A stretch of DNA of 64,000 nucleotides from Hwanghaeella sp965227365 (lineage in GTDB: Bacteria > Pseudomonadota > Alphaproteobacteria > UBA8366 > Aestuariispiraceae). The notes under the pieces were generated by a model. It worked only from the letters and a program-made list of their open reading frames with translations, ran no database searches and was not told the DNA's origin. Below, piece after piece: positions 53,099 to 61,486 of this stretch. The position numbers and the translations under genes are program-made. Location: assembly GCF_965227365.1 (NCBI RefSeq), contig NZ_OZ245754.1:2604001-2668000 (forward strand), in the 5' to 3' direction. Numbering within the stretch: the first letter of the stretch is position 1; every line of letters begins with the position of its first letter.

Positions 53099-54037
53099 AT
53101 GCCGGTGATCACCCTGCTCGATGGCGGCCTCAGCCGCGAATTGATCCGCTTCGGCGCGGAACTGAAGCAGCCGGAATGGTCGGCTGGGGCCCTGATCGAA
53201 AAACCGGACGCGGTCCGTCAGGTTCATGAGAGCTTCTACCGCGCCGGCGCCGAGATCGCGACGACGGCAAGCTACGCGGTGGTGCCGTTTCATATCGGGG
53301 AAGAGCGCTTCGCCCGTGACGGATTAAACCTCGCCGACCGTTCCGGGCGCCTAGCCCGGGCAGCGGCGGACGCGGTCCGGGATGTCAGGCCCGGCGCGCT
53401 GGTCGCGGGATGTCTGCCACCGGCCTGCGGGTCCTACCTGCCCGAACGGTTCGACGCCGGACACGCCCGTGAAATCCTGGCGGTTCTGGTCGAAGGTTTA
53501 ACACCGCATGTTGATTTCTGGCTGGCCGAGACGATGAGCAGTCTGGAGGAAATGCGCGTCACGGCCGCCGCCGTGCAGGGCACCGGCAAACCGCTCTGGA
53601 TTTCCTGCAGCCTGCACGATGACGAGCCCTTCGACCGGCAGGCCCCGCCCCGGCTGCGGTCAGGCGAAGCGGTCCAAGACGCCGTCGCCTTGGCCGTCGA
53701 GCTCGGCGCGGAAGCGCTGTTGTTCAACTGCTCCATGCCGGAAGTGATGGAGGACGCCGTCCTGGTCGCACGGCGCACGCTGTCCGACCTGGGAAGCGAT
53801 ATGCCGCTTGGCGTTTATGCGAATGCCTTCGACCGACGCGCGACGGATGGGGATGCGAACGAAACACTGTCGGCCATCCGCGCCGATCTCGGCCCGGACC
53901 TCTACCTGGATTGGGCGGATCGTTGGATCGCCGCCGGCGCGTCGCTCATCGGCGGCTGTTGCGGCATCGGCGCCGACCACATCGCCGCCCTCCACGCCCG
54001 TTACCGGACAAAAGCCCTCGACGGCACCGCGGCCTGA
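53099..54037 (+). CDS. Homocysteine S-methyltransferase-family protein
   Basis: A 312-aa zinc-dependent (beta/alpha)8 methyltransferase of the Hcy_methyltransferase/BHMT-MHT group. The three zinc-binding cysteines are visible: one in LFNCS (about residue 211) and the pair in GGCCGIG near the C-terminus. DGGLSREL starts the barrel. It transfers methyl groups from donors such as S-methylmethionine or betaine to homocysteine; the donor is not readable. ATG 53099 has GGGA about nine bases before it. Context with a dimethylglycine-type dehydrogenase suggests methylated amine metabolism (inference). Confidence 0.9.
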   Translation: MPVITLLDGGLSRELIRFGAELKQPEWSAGALIEKPDAVRQVHESFYRAGAEIATTASYAVVPFHIGEERFARDGLNLADRSGRLARAAADAVRDVRPGALVAGCLPPACGSYLPERFDAGHAREILAVLVEGLTPHVDFWLAETMSSLEEMRVTAAAVQGTGKPLWISCSLHDDEPFDRQAPPRLRSGEAVQDAVALAVELGAEALLFNCSMPEVMEDAVLVARRTLSDLGSDMPLGVYANAFDRRATDGDANETLSAIRADLGPDLYLDWADRWIAAGASLIGGCCGIGADHIAALHARYRTKALDGTAA

Positions 54038-54096
54038 TCTGCCTCTTGCCTCCTGCCGCCCAAGACCGAAGTCTCGCGCATGGCTGGGCGGCCCGG

Positions 54097-54127
54097 TTGA
54101 CAGGGGAACAAGCCCGCCATTACCGAT
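54097..54127 (+). promoter_or_regulatory. Promoter of the truncated SDR copy
   Basis: TTGACA (54097-54102) and TACCGAT (54121-54127) with 18-base spacing look like -35/-10 elements. The same pair in the same spacing precedes the intact SDR at 56174-56204, because the duplication includes this upstream DNA. Confidence 0.6.
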
Positions 54128-54166
54128 ACGTGTTATATTCCGTTAAGCGGCAGGTTGGGCGGAAAA

Positions 54167-54263
54167 ATGGGCGGGAATATCGTGGTGGTCACGGGCGGGT
54201 CCAGCGGCAACGGGCGTGCCGGCGTCGTGCAGGCCCTGGAAGCGGGCTGGCGTGTCGTCAATC
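54167..54263 (+). pseudogene. Truncated SDR gene copy, first about 32 codons only
   Basis: ATG 54167 starts a copy of the SDR at 56244 whose first 32 or so residues align (NIVVVTGGSSGNGRAG against KIVVVTGGSSGIGRAC). The Ile in the glycine-rich motif is Asn, and after GTCAATCTG (ending 54263) the similarity stops at TCACCGTATTTCCG. The remainder of the gene is absent. Upstream about 70 bases of the duplicated region are similar too. Interpretation: a paralogue disrupted by an insertion bounded by TACGGTGAC-type repeats (inference). Confidence 0.8.
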
Positions 54264-54271
54264 TGTCACCG
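54262..54271. repeat. TGTCACCGTA repeat copy at the insertion junction
   Basis: TGTCACCGTA is the inverse of TACGGTGACA, the core found at 50871-50918 and 55938-56015. It begins at the very point where similarity with the intact SDR ends. Confidence 0.7.
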
Positions 54272-54291
54272 TATTTCCGTACTTCCCCACT

Positions 54292-55872
54292 TCACAAGAA
54301 GATCAAGGAAAGAAGTTTCCCACCCTTTCCTGACAACGTGATCGCACCCATAAGCACACCAAAGCTTGCCATACCAAGTATGATAGGCACGGAGTAGATA
54401 GCACAATCCACGACCCATTCCTCCAACCTGAGAATACCGAGCATCGCAGGAGATTTCGGTTCTTTTTTCCGTCTTAGCACGGCTTCAAGGATGGATGCTG
54501 CAACTACGGCGGTCACACATAGTAGAGCAGCGAACAACATCGATGACCCAGGTGAGGATCGTTCGATTTCCATGCCCCAAATCCAAACCATGATGGACGA
54601 GGCAAACAATAGGACATGCCGGGACCTTGACCCCAGAAAGGCACCGACAAACCCCAGGATAGGGGCGCAGACTACAACCACGAAACCCGAACTGAGGAAG
54701 CCGTATGGTCCTATCATCAATCTGAACGTGTCAAGGTTCGGGAAAAGATGCATGCTCGCGATCAGGGTTTCAAGAACCGCGCCAACCAAAAGAGCGATGA
54801 GATAGCACGAAATTGCCTGAGACAGTGAGGTCAGTGTTCCCTTCAAAGGGGATTGCTTGCCCTCCGTGTTCTTTAAACCACGCCAAACCCGGTACGCGCA
54901 CACCGAAGCCATTACAATTCCAAGAATAATTGGGTGCTTAAAGTCCTCGAACCAGAAGAACGCCATGGCGGTCGCAAACAGCCAAATGCATAATTCGATC
55001 CCAATTCCAAATGACGTGTCGTCGTCATACGACGGACGGCCTCTCAGCGAATGAGCGAAGTGTTGCAGGAACCGACCACCAACGAAGACGAGTGCAATTG
55101 AAGCCAAATATTTAAATGAACCGAGGAAATCCGAACTAGGTACGGCGCCAAACGCAACAAGAAGCGTAACCGACCAAGCCCAACAGTGGTTACGCAGCCA
55201 GTCCGGCACCTCCATAGTTCTTCCCAATTGCGACCAACCGAACAATGTCTGGAAAATCGAATGTCCAACCTTCGTTTGATCAAGTGCTATGCCGAGCATT
55301 AGAGCTGGGATCACCTTGCCCAGGGCAGTTTGCAGCAAAATTCCAAAGACTCCTTCGCCCGAATACCAGAAATGTACGGCAAATTTCTGAAGCGATGGAC
55401 TCCTTGAGGCGAACCAGCAAAAGACGAACGAAACAAGCATGAGCCCCGCCGCGGGCAAAGCTACCGACCGTCTCAGCGCTTCACCTATCACAACAATGCT
55501 CATGATGAAAAACGCCAGTTCGAGGGACGACAACCTGCCTGACTCAGCATATGTGGAGAAATCAAAAAAGCAGGTCGCATGCACAAAGGGTAGGACCGCG
55601 GCCACGGCAAGCAGGGCACGCCCCCTGTTTGAGTCTGGGAACGAGGCCGGTACCCTGGAGGGGAATAGGGTCAATGAAAATACGACCGCAACGCACAAGC
55701 TTAGCACCGCCGTGCTGTGATCGCTAACGTTGGGCCAAATGCCGTAGGGTAAAGCGCCTAAGTACTGCAAGCTCACCCAAACAAGTGACACACAAAACAA
55801 AGCTATCCGGACCAAGGTACCCCTTTCTTTTCGACCTCTTTCCAGACTTAGCCCTGCAGTAGACAACTTCAC
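54292..55872 (-). CDS. Orphan multi-pass membrane protein, part TRAP-permease-like
   Basis: A 526-aa integral membrane protein with about 12-14 helices. The segment at about residues 168-210 (FWYSGEGVFGILLQ, then GIALDQTKVGHSIFQTLFG) resembles the N-terminal part of fused TRAP transporter permeases. The later parts lack the DctM hallmark, and no solute-binding protein is near, so function is unknown. Composition is closer to 50% GC than the neighbours and the gene lies between repeat copies, suggesting acquisition with the insertion. Start is uncertain: the first in-frame start is GTG 55872, and TTG within residue 20 has a better AAAGGGG site. Confidence 0.6.
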   Translation of the reverse strand: MKLSTAGLSLERGRKERGTLVRIALFCVSLVWVSLQYLGALPYGIWPNVSDHSTAVLSLCVAVVFSLTLFPSRVPASFPDSNRGRALLAVAAVLPFVHATCFFDFSTYAESGRLSSLELAFFIMSIVVIGEALRRSVALPAAGLMLVSFVFCWFASRSPSLQKFAVHFWYSGEGVFGILLQTALGKVIPALMLGIALDQTKVGHSIFQTLFGWSQLGRTMEVPDWLRNHCWAWSVTLLVAFGAVPSSDFLGSFKYLASIALVFVGGRFLQHFAHSLRGRPSYDDDTSFGIGIELCIWLFATAMAFFWFEDFKHPIILGIVMASVCAYRVWRGLKNTEGKQSPLKGTLTSLSQAISCYLIALLVGAVLETLIASMHLFPNLDTFRLMIGPYGFLSSGFVVVVCAPILGFVGAFLGSRSRHVLLFASSIMVWIWGMEIERSSPGSSMLFAALLCVTAVVAASILEAVLRRKKEPKSPAMLGILRLEEWVVDCAIYSVPIILGMASFGVLMGAITLSGKGGKLLSLIFL

Positions 55873-55937
55873 CCCAAACGGCTTCTCGCACTTAACGGAT
55901 GTTATGGATAGATTCCCGTAGTGGTAACACCTTTGGC

Positions 55938-56015
55938 TTACGGTAATGGTATTTAATTACCGTGATGCATGTGAGGATTACGGTGACGGGATTAGAATTA
56001 AATTACGGTGACGGT
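55938..56015. repeat. Cluster of ATTACGGTGAC-type short repeats
   Basis: Four copies: TTACGGTAATGG (55938-55949), inverse TTACCGTGATG (55957-55967), ATTACGGTGACGGG (55977-55990) and ATTACGGTGACGGT (56002-56015). The first two face each other as an imperfect hairpin; the last two are direct repeats. Together with 54262 they bound the membrane-protein segment as imperfect terminal inverted repeats (TGTCACCGTA on the left, TACGGTGACG on the right). Confidence 0.75.
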
Positions 56016-56173
56016 TTACTTTTTACTGCGCCTTCCGACCATGCGACCGCAAATCCGGCATTTCCGCTGTCGACGGTATTGTCCAACTTACTCGATGTTG
56101 TCTTTCTGTGTAACCCGCCCCTTCCCATCGGCACGATTAAGACAGAAGGTGGATTCATGCCCGGCCGATCCAG

Positions 56174-56204
56174 TTGACAGGAGAACAAGTCCGCCTTTAC
56201 CGAT
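56174..56204 (+). promoter_or_regulatory. Promoter of the intact SDR gene
   Basis: TTGACA (56174-56179) with TACCGAT (56198-56204), 18-base spacing; duplicated at 54097-54127. Confidence 0.6.
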
Positions 56205-56243
56205 TGGTTCGAAATACCATTGAACAAAAAACGGGGCGGAAAA

Positions 56244-56960
56244 ATGGCCGAAAAAATCGTGGTGGTGACGGGCGGGTCCAGCGGCATCGGGCGCGCCTGC
56301 GTCACGCAGGCCCTGGAAGCGGGCTGGCAGGTCGTCAATCTGGATATCAATCCCTGCGAACCGATGGAGGGCGAGACCTTCCTGCAGACGGACATGCGGG
56401 ACATCCCGGCGATCCACGCGGCTTTCGACAAGATCGAGGGACTCGGACCGGTGACCGGCCTGGTCAACAATGCGGGTGCTTCCATCGCCCACTCCCTGGA
56501 GGAGACGGAGGCGGAAGACTTCGACAAATTGGTGCCGCTCAACCTGATCGCACCGACCATCTGCGCGAAGCGCGCGATGAAGGCGATGGAACAGGTCGGC
56601 TGGGGTCGGATCGTCAACATTTCCAGCCGCGTCGCGCTCGGCAAGGAATTGCGCACCGCTTATGCGGCGACGAAGGGCGGGATCGCCTCCATGACGCGGG
56701 TCTGGGCGCTGGAATTGGCGGCCAAGGGGATCACGGTCAATACGGTCGCCCCGGGCCCGATCGCGACGGAGCTTTTCAACAACGTGAATCCCCCGGGCAG
56801 CCCACGGACCCAAGCCATCATCGACTCGGTTCCGGTCAAGCGTCTCGGCACCCCGGACGACGTCGCCTATGCCGTGACAATGTTCCTGAATGAGAAGTCC
56901 GGCTTCATGACCGGCCAGACCCTGTACACCTGCGGCGGGATGACCGTTGGCATCGGGTGA
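56244..56960 (+). CDS. Short-chain dehydrogenase/reductase
   Basis: A 238-aa classical SDR with TGGSSGIGRA (about 9-18), NNAG (about 78-81), and catalytic Ser in NISSRVALG with Tyr-Lys in YAATKGG (about 147-153). Resembles FabG-like oxidoreductases; substrate unknown. Intact paralogue of the truncated copy at 54167. A TTG at 56220 is in frame, but ATG 56244 aligns with the copy's start. Convergent with the ABC transporter operon. Confidence 0.92.
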   Translation: MAEKIVVVTGGSSGIGRACVTQALEAGWQVVNLDINPCEPMEGETFLQTDMRDIPAIHAAFDKIEGLGPVTGLVNNAGASIAHSLEETEAEDFDKLVPLNLIAPTICAKRAMKAMEQVGWGRIVNISSRVALGKELRTAYAATKGGIASMTRVWALELAAKGITVNTVAPGPIATELFNNVNPPGSPRTQAIIDSVPVKRLGTPDDVAYAVTMFLNEKSGFMTGQTLYTCGGMTVGIG

Positions 56961-56964
56961 CCCG

Positions 56965-56999
56965 CTATAGTCCGCTGGGACTGCAAAAGCGGATTATAG
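56965..56999. terminator. Inverted repeat between convergent SDR and ABC ATPase genes
   Basis: CTATAGTCCGCT (56965-56976) and AGCGGATTATAG (56988-56999) are inverted repeats with one G-T pair. The right arm includes the stop codon of the ABC ATPase gene. A bidirectional terminator is plausible, although T-runs are short. Confidence 0.55.
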
Positions 57000-57749
57000 A
57001 ATTTGACTTAGGAATTCCTTCGTCCGGGGGTCTTTCGCCTCGGTGAAGAAGGTGGCGGGCGGGCCGTGCTCGACGATGACGCCGCGGTCGGTGAAATAGA
57101 TGTGGTTGGCGACTTCGCGGGCGAATCCCATTTCATGGGTGACGAGGATGCAGGTCATCCCCTCCTCCGCCAATTCGCGGATGGTGACGAGCACCTCCTT
57201 CACCGTTTCCGGGTCGAGCGCCGCGGTTACCTCGTCGAACAGCATCACGTCAGGCCGCATGGCAAGCGAGCGGGCGATGGCGACGCGTTGCTGCTGGCCG
57301 CCGGAAAGCTCGCCCGGATAGCTGTCCTCCTTGCCTTCAAGGCGGACCTTCTTGATCAATGCACGGGCGCGCGCCTCAACCTCGTCTTTGTCCTGCTTCA
57401 GGACCAGGACCGGGGCCATCATGATGTTTTCCAACGCGTTCTTGTGCGGGAACAGGTTGTACTGCTGGAAGACCATGCCGACCTTCTTGCGCAGTTCCAG
57501 CTTGTTCAGGTTGGGGTCGTTGACCTCCTGCCCCTCCACCTTGATCGACCCTTTCTGGATATCATTCAGGCCATTGATGCAGCGGATGAAGGTGGACTTG
57601 CCCGAGCCGGACGGTCCGATGACGCAGACGCATTCGCCCTTCATGACATCCATGGAAACGCCCTTGAGGACTTCCAGGGAGCCGAAGGACTTGTGCACGT
57701 CCTTGGCGCTGACCATCGGTTGGTCGGGAGTCCAATTGGTATCAGCCAT
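56994..57749 (-). CDS. Polar amino acid ABC transporter ATP-binding protein (GlnQ/HisP type)
   Basis: A 251-aa ABC ATPase energising the two permeases upstream. Walker A GPSGSGKST (about 42-50), signature LSGGQQQR, Walker B VMLFDEVTAALDPE and the switch His in THEMGFA are present. GAGGTCCCGTC precedes ATG 57749. Last gene of a four-gene minus-strand operon (binding protein, two permeases, ATPase). Confidence 0.95.
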   Translation of the reverse strand: MADTNWTPDQPMVSAKDVHKSFGSLEVLKGVSMDVMKGECVCVIGPSGSGKSTFIRCINGLNDIQKGSIKVEGQEVNDPNLNKLELRKKVGMVFQQYNLFPHKNALENIMMAPVLVLKQDKDEVEARARALIKKVRLEGKEDSYPGELSGGQQQRVAIARSLAMRPDVMLFDEVTAALDPETVKEVLVTIRELAEEGMTCILVTHEMGFAREVANHIYFTDRGVIVEHGPPATFFTEAKDPRTKEFLSQIL

Positions 57750-57782
57750 GACGGGACCTCATCTTTTCACCGCGCCGTTGCA

Positions 57783-58673
57783 TCATAATTTCACCGCGAA
57801 CTTCCGTTCGAGGCGGATCGTCAGCCGGGCGATCGGATAGCAGTACAGGAAGAAAACCAGCAGCGCGAAGGTATAGAACGGCACCAGCAGTTCCGGGTGG
57901 TTGTCGGCCCCTTCCATCGCCTGGCGGGTCAGGGTCAGCAATTCCTCCACCCCCAGCAGCGAACAAAGCGGCGTCGCCATGGTCAGGATGGCGTACCAGT
58001 TCATCCAGGGCGGAATCATCCGCTTGAAGCATTGCGGCAGGATGATCCGCCACAGGGTCTGCGTCCGGCTGAAGGCCAGGGATTCGGAAGCCTCCCACTG
58101 TGCGGTGGGGACTGAGATGACCGCGCCGCGTACGATTTCGGAGATATTCGCCATGATCGGCAGCGACAGACCGACCACCGCTTTCATCCAATCGGGGATC
58201 GGGATGACGACCGAGCCGATCTCTATCTCGAACGGGAAGGCCAGCAGCACAATGAACAGCAGCACCAGCCAGGGCGAGTTGCGGAAGGTCTGCGTGATGA
58301 ACCACGAAAACCACCGGATCGAGGGATGGACGGATATCTGTCCCAGCCCCAGGACGGCCCCCAGGGCGGTACCGATCAGCATCGCGAAGAAGGAGATCAA
58401 CACGTTGAACAGGAAGCCGCTGGTCAACAGGAAGGGCATCCAGCGCAGCAGCGTCTCGAAGGCATCGGTATAGGTGAAGTTCTGCGCCAAGGCCGTGAAG
58501 GGCCAGGCAAGGATCACGCCCGCCATCGCCAGCGGCACCCAAAGGGGCAGCTTCGCGATCCAGCGGCTGACGAGCAGGCCGTCGGGCGCGGCGGCGCCGC
58601 GCGGGTCGAAGGGCTTCAGGACCGCGAAATCGGTCGCAGCCGCCGCGTTCAATCCGGGTATCCGCCGTGTCAT
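57783..58673 (-). CDS. Amino acid ABC transporter permease (HisM/GlnP family)
   Basis: A 296-aa permease with about five helices and the EAA motif WEASESLAFSRTQTLWRIILPQ (about 209-230). The N-terminal about 60 residues are longer than in minimal permeases. ATG 58673 overlaps the stop codon of the upstream permease by four bases (ATGA). The earlier ATG at 58709 lies inside that gene and is rejected. Confidence 0.93.
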   Translation of the reverse strand: MTRRIPGLNAAAATDFAVLKPFDPRGAAAPDGLLVSRWIAKLPLWVPLAMAGVILAWPFTALAQNFTYTDAFETLLRWMPFLLTSGFLFNVLISFFAMLIGTALGAVLGLGQISVHPSIRWFSWFITQTFRNSPWLVLLFIVLLAFPFEIEIGSVVIPIPDWMKAVVGLSLPIMANISEIVRGAVISVPTAQWEASESLAFSRTQTLWRIILPQCFKRMIPPWMNWYAILTMATPLCSLLGVEELLTLTRQAMEGADNHPELLVPFYTFALLVFFLYCYPIARLTIRLERKFAVKL

Positions 58674-59425
58674 GTGCCGTATCCCGGGATGCGCATCGCC
58701 CGCTCCCATCTATGCATCGAGAAGACCAGGATCCCGACCAGACCAATATAGACGAAGAAGACCACGGTCAGCGCCGGATACAGCGCGGAGGGGTAGTCGT
58801 TCCAGATGCCGAGCATCTCGTACAGCAATTCGGGCACGGCGATGGCCAGCGCCTGGGTCGTCGTCTTTACCAGGTTGACCAGATTGTTGTTCAGGGCCGG
58901 CAGGCTGACCCGAAAGGCGAGCGGCAGCACGATCCGCGTATAGATTTGGAAGCGGTTGAAGCCCAATGCCTCGGCAGCCTCCTGAGTCGATTCGGGCACG
59001 GCCTCGATCCCGGCGCGGAAGATTTCCACATTGAAGGCGCCGGCGAAGAAGCTGAGCGAGATGATCGCCCAGCCGACATTCGAGATGATCGGAACTTCCA
59101 GCCAGCCGTCGGGCGAATAGGTCGGCGTGAACTGGCCGAGCGCGAAATAGAAAAACAGCAATTGCACGAAGGGCGGCGTGTTCCGGAAGAACTGGATATA
59201 GCCCTGAACGCAATTGCGCAGGATCTTCAACGGCGAGCCCTGAAGCCAGGCGCCGACGACGCCGATCACGACGCTGAAGATCACGCAGGCGATGGACAAC
59301 TGAACCGTCACCCAAAAGCCGCTGACCACCCTCTCCCACTGCGTCTGGTCGTGGAAGAAGATGAAGTTCCAGCGCGGCGCGACCTCATACAGGTCGAGGA
59401 AGAATTGGCGGATGAATTCGATCAT
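58670..59425 (-). CDS. Amino acid ABC transporter permease (HisQ/GlnP family)
   Basis: A 251-aa five-helix permease; the N-terminal IEFIRQFFLDLYEVAP precedes the first helix, and the EAA motif is visible in ESTQEAAEALGFNRFQIYTRIVLPLA (about 142-167). Second gene of the operon, about 80 bases after the binding-protein gene. Confidence 0.94.
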   Translation of the reverse strand: MIEFIRQFFLDLYEVAPRWNFIFFHDQTQWERVVSGFWVTVQLSIACVIFSVVIGVVGAWLQGSPLKILRNCVQGYIQFFRNTPPFVQLLFFYFALGQFTPTYSPDGWLEVPIISNVGWAIISLSFFAGAFNVEIFRAGIEAVPESTQEAAEALGFNRFQIYTRIVLPLAFRVSLPALNNNLVNLVKTTTQALAIAVPELLYEMLGIWNDYPSALYPALTVVFFVYIGLVGILVFSMHRWERAMRIPGYGT

Positions 59426-59506
59426 CGAGGGACAAGGTCCGGAAAGGCGAACGGGGCGCCCAATTGCCTAGACAACCGGCGCGCCCCGAAACCTTTGCTC
59501 AAACCG

Positions 59507-60343
59507 TTACTTGCCTTCCAGCCAGTCGCCGTAGGCCGCCTTCTTGTCGGCCAGGAACTGGGTCGCCTTGATGCCCCATTTCTTTTCCAGTTCGATCAAC
59601 GAGCCGTCCTGCAGCATGTTGAAGGAAAGACCTGACATGAAGTGGCCGAAGACGCAGTTCTTCTCGGCCAGCGGAACCGCGAGGCCCCACGGGTTGTCGT
59701 CTTCGGAGTTCAACGGCATTTCGAAGTCGTCCCAGTTGCCGGAGGCGAGGTCGGATCCGATGGAACTGTCGTCATAGACCCAGGCGATGCACTTCTTGTC
59801 GCGCAGGGCCTGCTTGGCTTCCGCGTTGCCGGTGAAGGCAACCACGTTCGCGCCATAACGTTCGGTGACGATCTTGTTGTAGAACGCGCCCTGCTTGCCG
59901 CAGACCGGCTTGCCGCGCAGGTCTTCCCAGCTCTTCAAGCCGAGCGCCTTGGGCGCCATGATATTGGTGCCGGACGTGTAGTAGTTCGGCTGCACGATAC
60001 CGACGATCTTACGGCGGTCCGGGCGGTCGGACATGGTGGCGATCATCATGTCGATCTTGCCCTGCTCCAGGAACTGCATGCGGTTCGAAGACTGAACCGG
60101 CACCAGTTCCAGCTCGACGCCCATGGCATCGGCGGCCGCCTTGGCCATGTCGATTTCCATGCCGACGAGATTGCCGCTCTCGTCCCTGAATCCCCAAGGC
60201 TTGTAGTCGGCCTTGACGCCGACGACCATCTTCCCGCGGCTCATCACCTTCTTCCAGGTGTCGTTGGTGCATTGCGCCGCGGTCGCCGCGGTCGTCGTGG
60301 CGAGCAAGGCGGCAACGGAAATCGCCGAAAGAACTTTCTTCAT
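59507..60343 (-). CDS. Periplasmic polar amino acid-binding protein (SBP family 3)
   Basis: A 278-aa exported solute-binding protein. The signal peptide KKVLSAISVAALLATTTAATAAQ spans about 2-24. The mature part has the SBP_bac_3 signature GMEIDMAKAAADAMGVELELVP (about 61-82) and LVPVQSSNRMQFLEQGKIDMM. ATG 60343 with GGGAG six bases upstream is chosen over the upstream frame. First gene of the operon; transcription starts in the gap to the divergent RpiR gene. Ligand unknown, plausibly a betaine or methylated amine given its neighbours (inference). Confidence 0.94.
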   Translation of the reverse strand: MKKVLSAISVAALLATTTAATAAQCTNDTWKKVMSRGKMVVGVKADYKPWGFRDESGNLVGMEIDMAKAAADAMGVELELVPVQSSNRMQFLEQGKIDMMIATMSDRPDRRKIVGIVQPNYYTSGTNIMAPKALGLKSWEDLRGKPVCGKQGAFYNKIVTERYGANVVAFTGNAEAKQALRDKKCIAWVYDDSSIGSDLASGNWDDFEMPLNSEDDNPWGLAVPLAEKNCVFGHFMSGLSFNMLQDGSLIELEKKWGIKATQFLADKKAAYGDWLEGK

Positions 60344-60607
60344 CGCTGGTCTCCCAAATTGCGTAACTGGCTGGCCCGCCACCGACTCTTTCCCTTTGGC
60401 TCACAGCCAAAACGCCGACTTTTCGGACCCACTCCCGACCCTGTTCGGGCATTGCATCCCCTCTCCGCGGGAACGCCCTGGGGAAACCTTATGGAACATT
60501 TGTTTCCCGTGTCAACGCTATTGTAAGCCGGTCTTTCGAATTCACTTGCGCTTCAAGGGTAACAGGCGATACCTGTTAGTAACATTTGTTACATAACGAG
60601 CGACCCC
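60344..60607. promoter_or_regulatory. Divergent control region with three operator-like inverted repeats
   Basis: The core AACATTTGTT occurs at 60495-60504 and 60581-60590; the second is inside GTAACATTTGTTAC (perfect arms GTAACA and TGTTAC). A further inverted repeat TAACAGG (60560-60566) with CCTGTTA (60572-60578) adjoins it. These fit RpiR-type operators between the ABC operon and the rpiR gene. Confidence 0.6.
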
Positions 60608-61486
60608 ATGCTGGAAATGCCTGCCGTCATCGACGAGATATCGGCCGCCTACAAGGGTTTGAGCCCACAGATGCAGCGCGCTGCCGTGGTGGTTCTGGAC
60701 GATCCGCGCGCCGTCGCCGTTCATTCCATGCGATCCATGGCCGCCCGAGCGGGCGTCTCGCCGCCGACCATGCTGCGCCTGGCCACACGCGTGGGCTTTC
60801 CCAATTACGAAGCGTTTCGCGACGTCTTCCGGAACAGCGTGGCGACGGGAAACTACGGCGACCGCGCCGACAATCTGCGGCGCAGCACGGGCCAGGACGG
60901 CATCGCCGGTCTGATCGGGCGAACAGCGGAAGCCGCCATTCAGGGCATCGAAGGGTTTTCCGAGACGGTGTTCAGCCACGAGATCGAGCGCGTGGCGGAA
61001 ATGGCGGTCGATGCGGAGACGACCTATGTGGTGGCCAGCGGCGCCTCCTTCGGCCAGGCCGCCAGTTTCCACTATGTCTGCCGCATGGCGATGCCGGGCA
61101 TGGAACTGGCCAACAATATGGGGATCCGTGCGATCGACGGGCTGGCGACCGCCGGGCCGAAGGATATGGTGCTCGCGATCTCCACCTCGCCCTATGCGGC
61201 GCAAACCGTCGAGGCGGCGGAATTCGCGCATCGGCGCGGTGTGCCCGTGGCGGCGGTGACCGACCGGCGGTCTTCGCCCATCGCCCTCATCGCCGAAGCG
61301 GCCGTCTGCATCGATACCAGCAGCCCGCATTTTTTCCCCTCGATGATCACCTTGAACGCCACGCTTGAAATCCTCAGCGCCGCGATCGCGGTCAAGCTCG
61401 GCCCCGACGGCGTGAAGGCAATCTCGAATTATGAAATCTCCCTTCGTGAGAGCGGATATTACTGGCAGGATCCCGATGACCGATAA
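60608..61486 (+). CDS. RpiR-family transcriptional regulator
   Basis: A 292-aa regulator: N-terminal HTH (QMQRAAVVVLDDPRAVAVHSMRSMAARAGVSPPTMLRL, about 21-58) and a C-terminal SIS domain (about 130-260) with the AISTSPYAAQTVEAAEFA phosphosugar-fold loop. In RpiR proteins the SIS domain binds a phosphosugar, though amine-utilisation clusters also use them. Overlaps the start of the flavoprotein gene by 11 bases. Confidence 0.93.
   Translation: MLEMPAVIDEISAAYKGLSPQMQRAAVVVLDDPRAVAVHSMRSMAARAGVSPPTMLRLATRVGFPNYEAFRDVFRNSVATGNYGDRADNLRRSTGQDGIAGLIGRTAEAAIQGIEGFSETVFSHEIERVAEMAVDAETTYVVASGASFGQAASFHYVCRMAMPGMELANNMGIRAIDGLATAGPKDMVLAISTSPYAAQTVEAAEFAHRRGVPVAAVTDRRSSPIALIAEAAVCIDTSSPHFFPSMITLNATLEILSAAIAVKLGPDGVKAISNYEISLRESGYYWQDPDDR

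Larger units (their letters stand above)
55873..56243. promoter_or_regulatory. Gene-free stretch with repeat copies and SDR promoter
   Basis: About 370 bases without a supported gene. It holds four copies of the ATTACGGTGAC-type repeat between 55938 and 56015, unmatched DNA from 56016 to about 56165, and the promoter of the intact SDR (TTGACA at 56174-56179, TACCGAT at 56198-56204). Confidence 0.6.
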
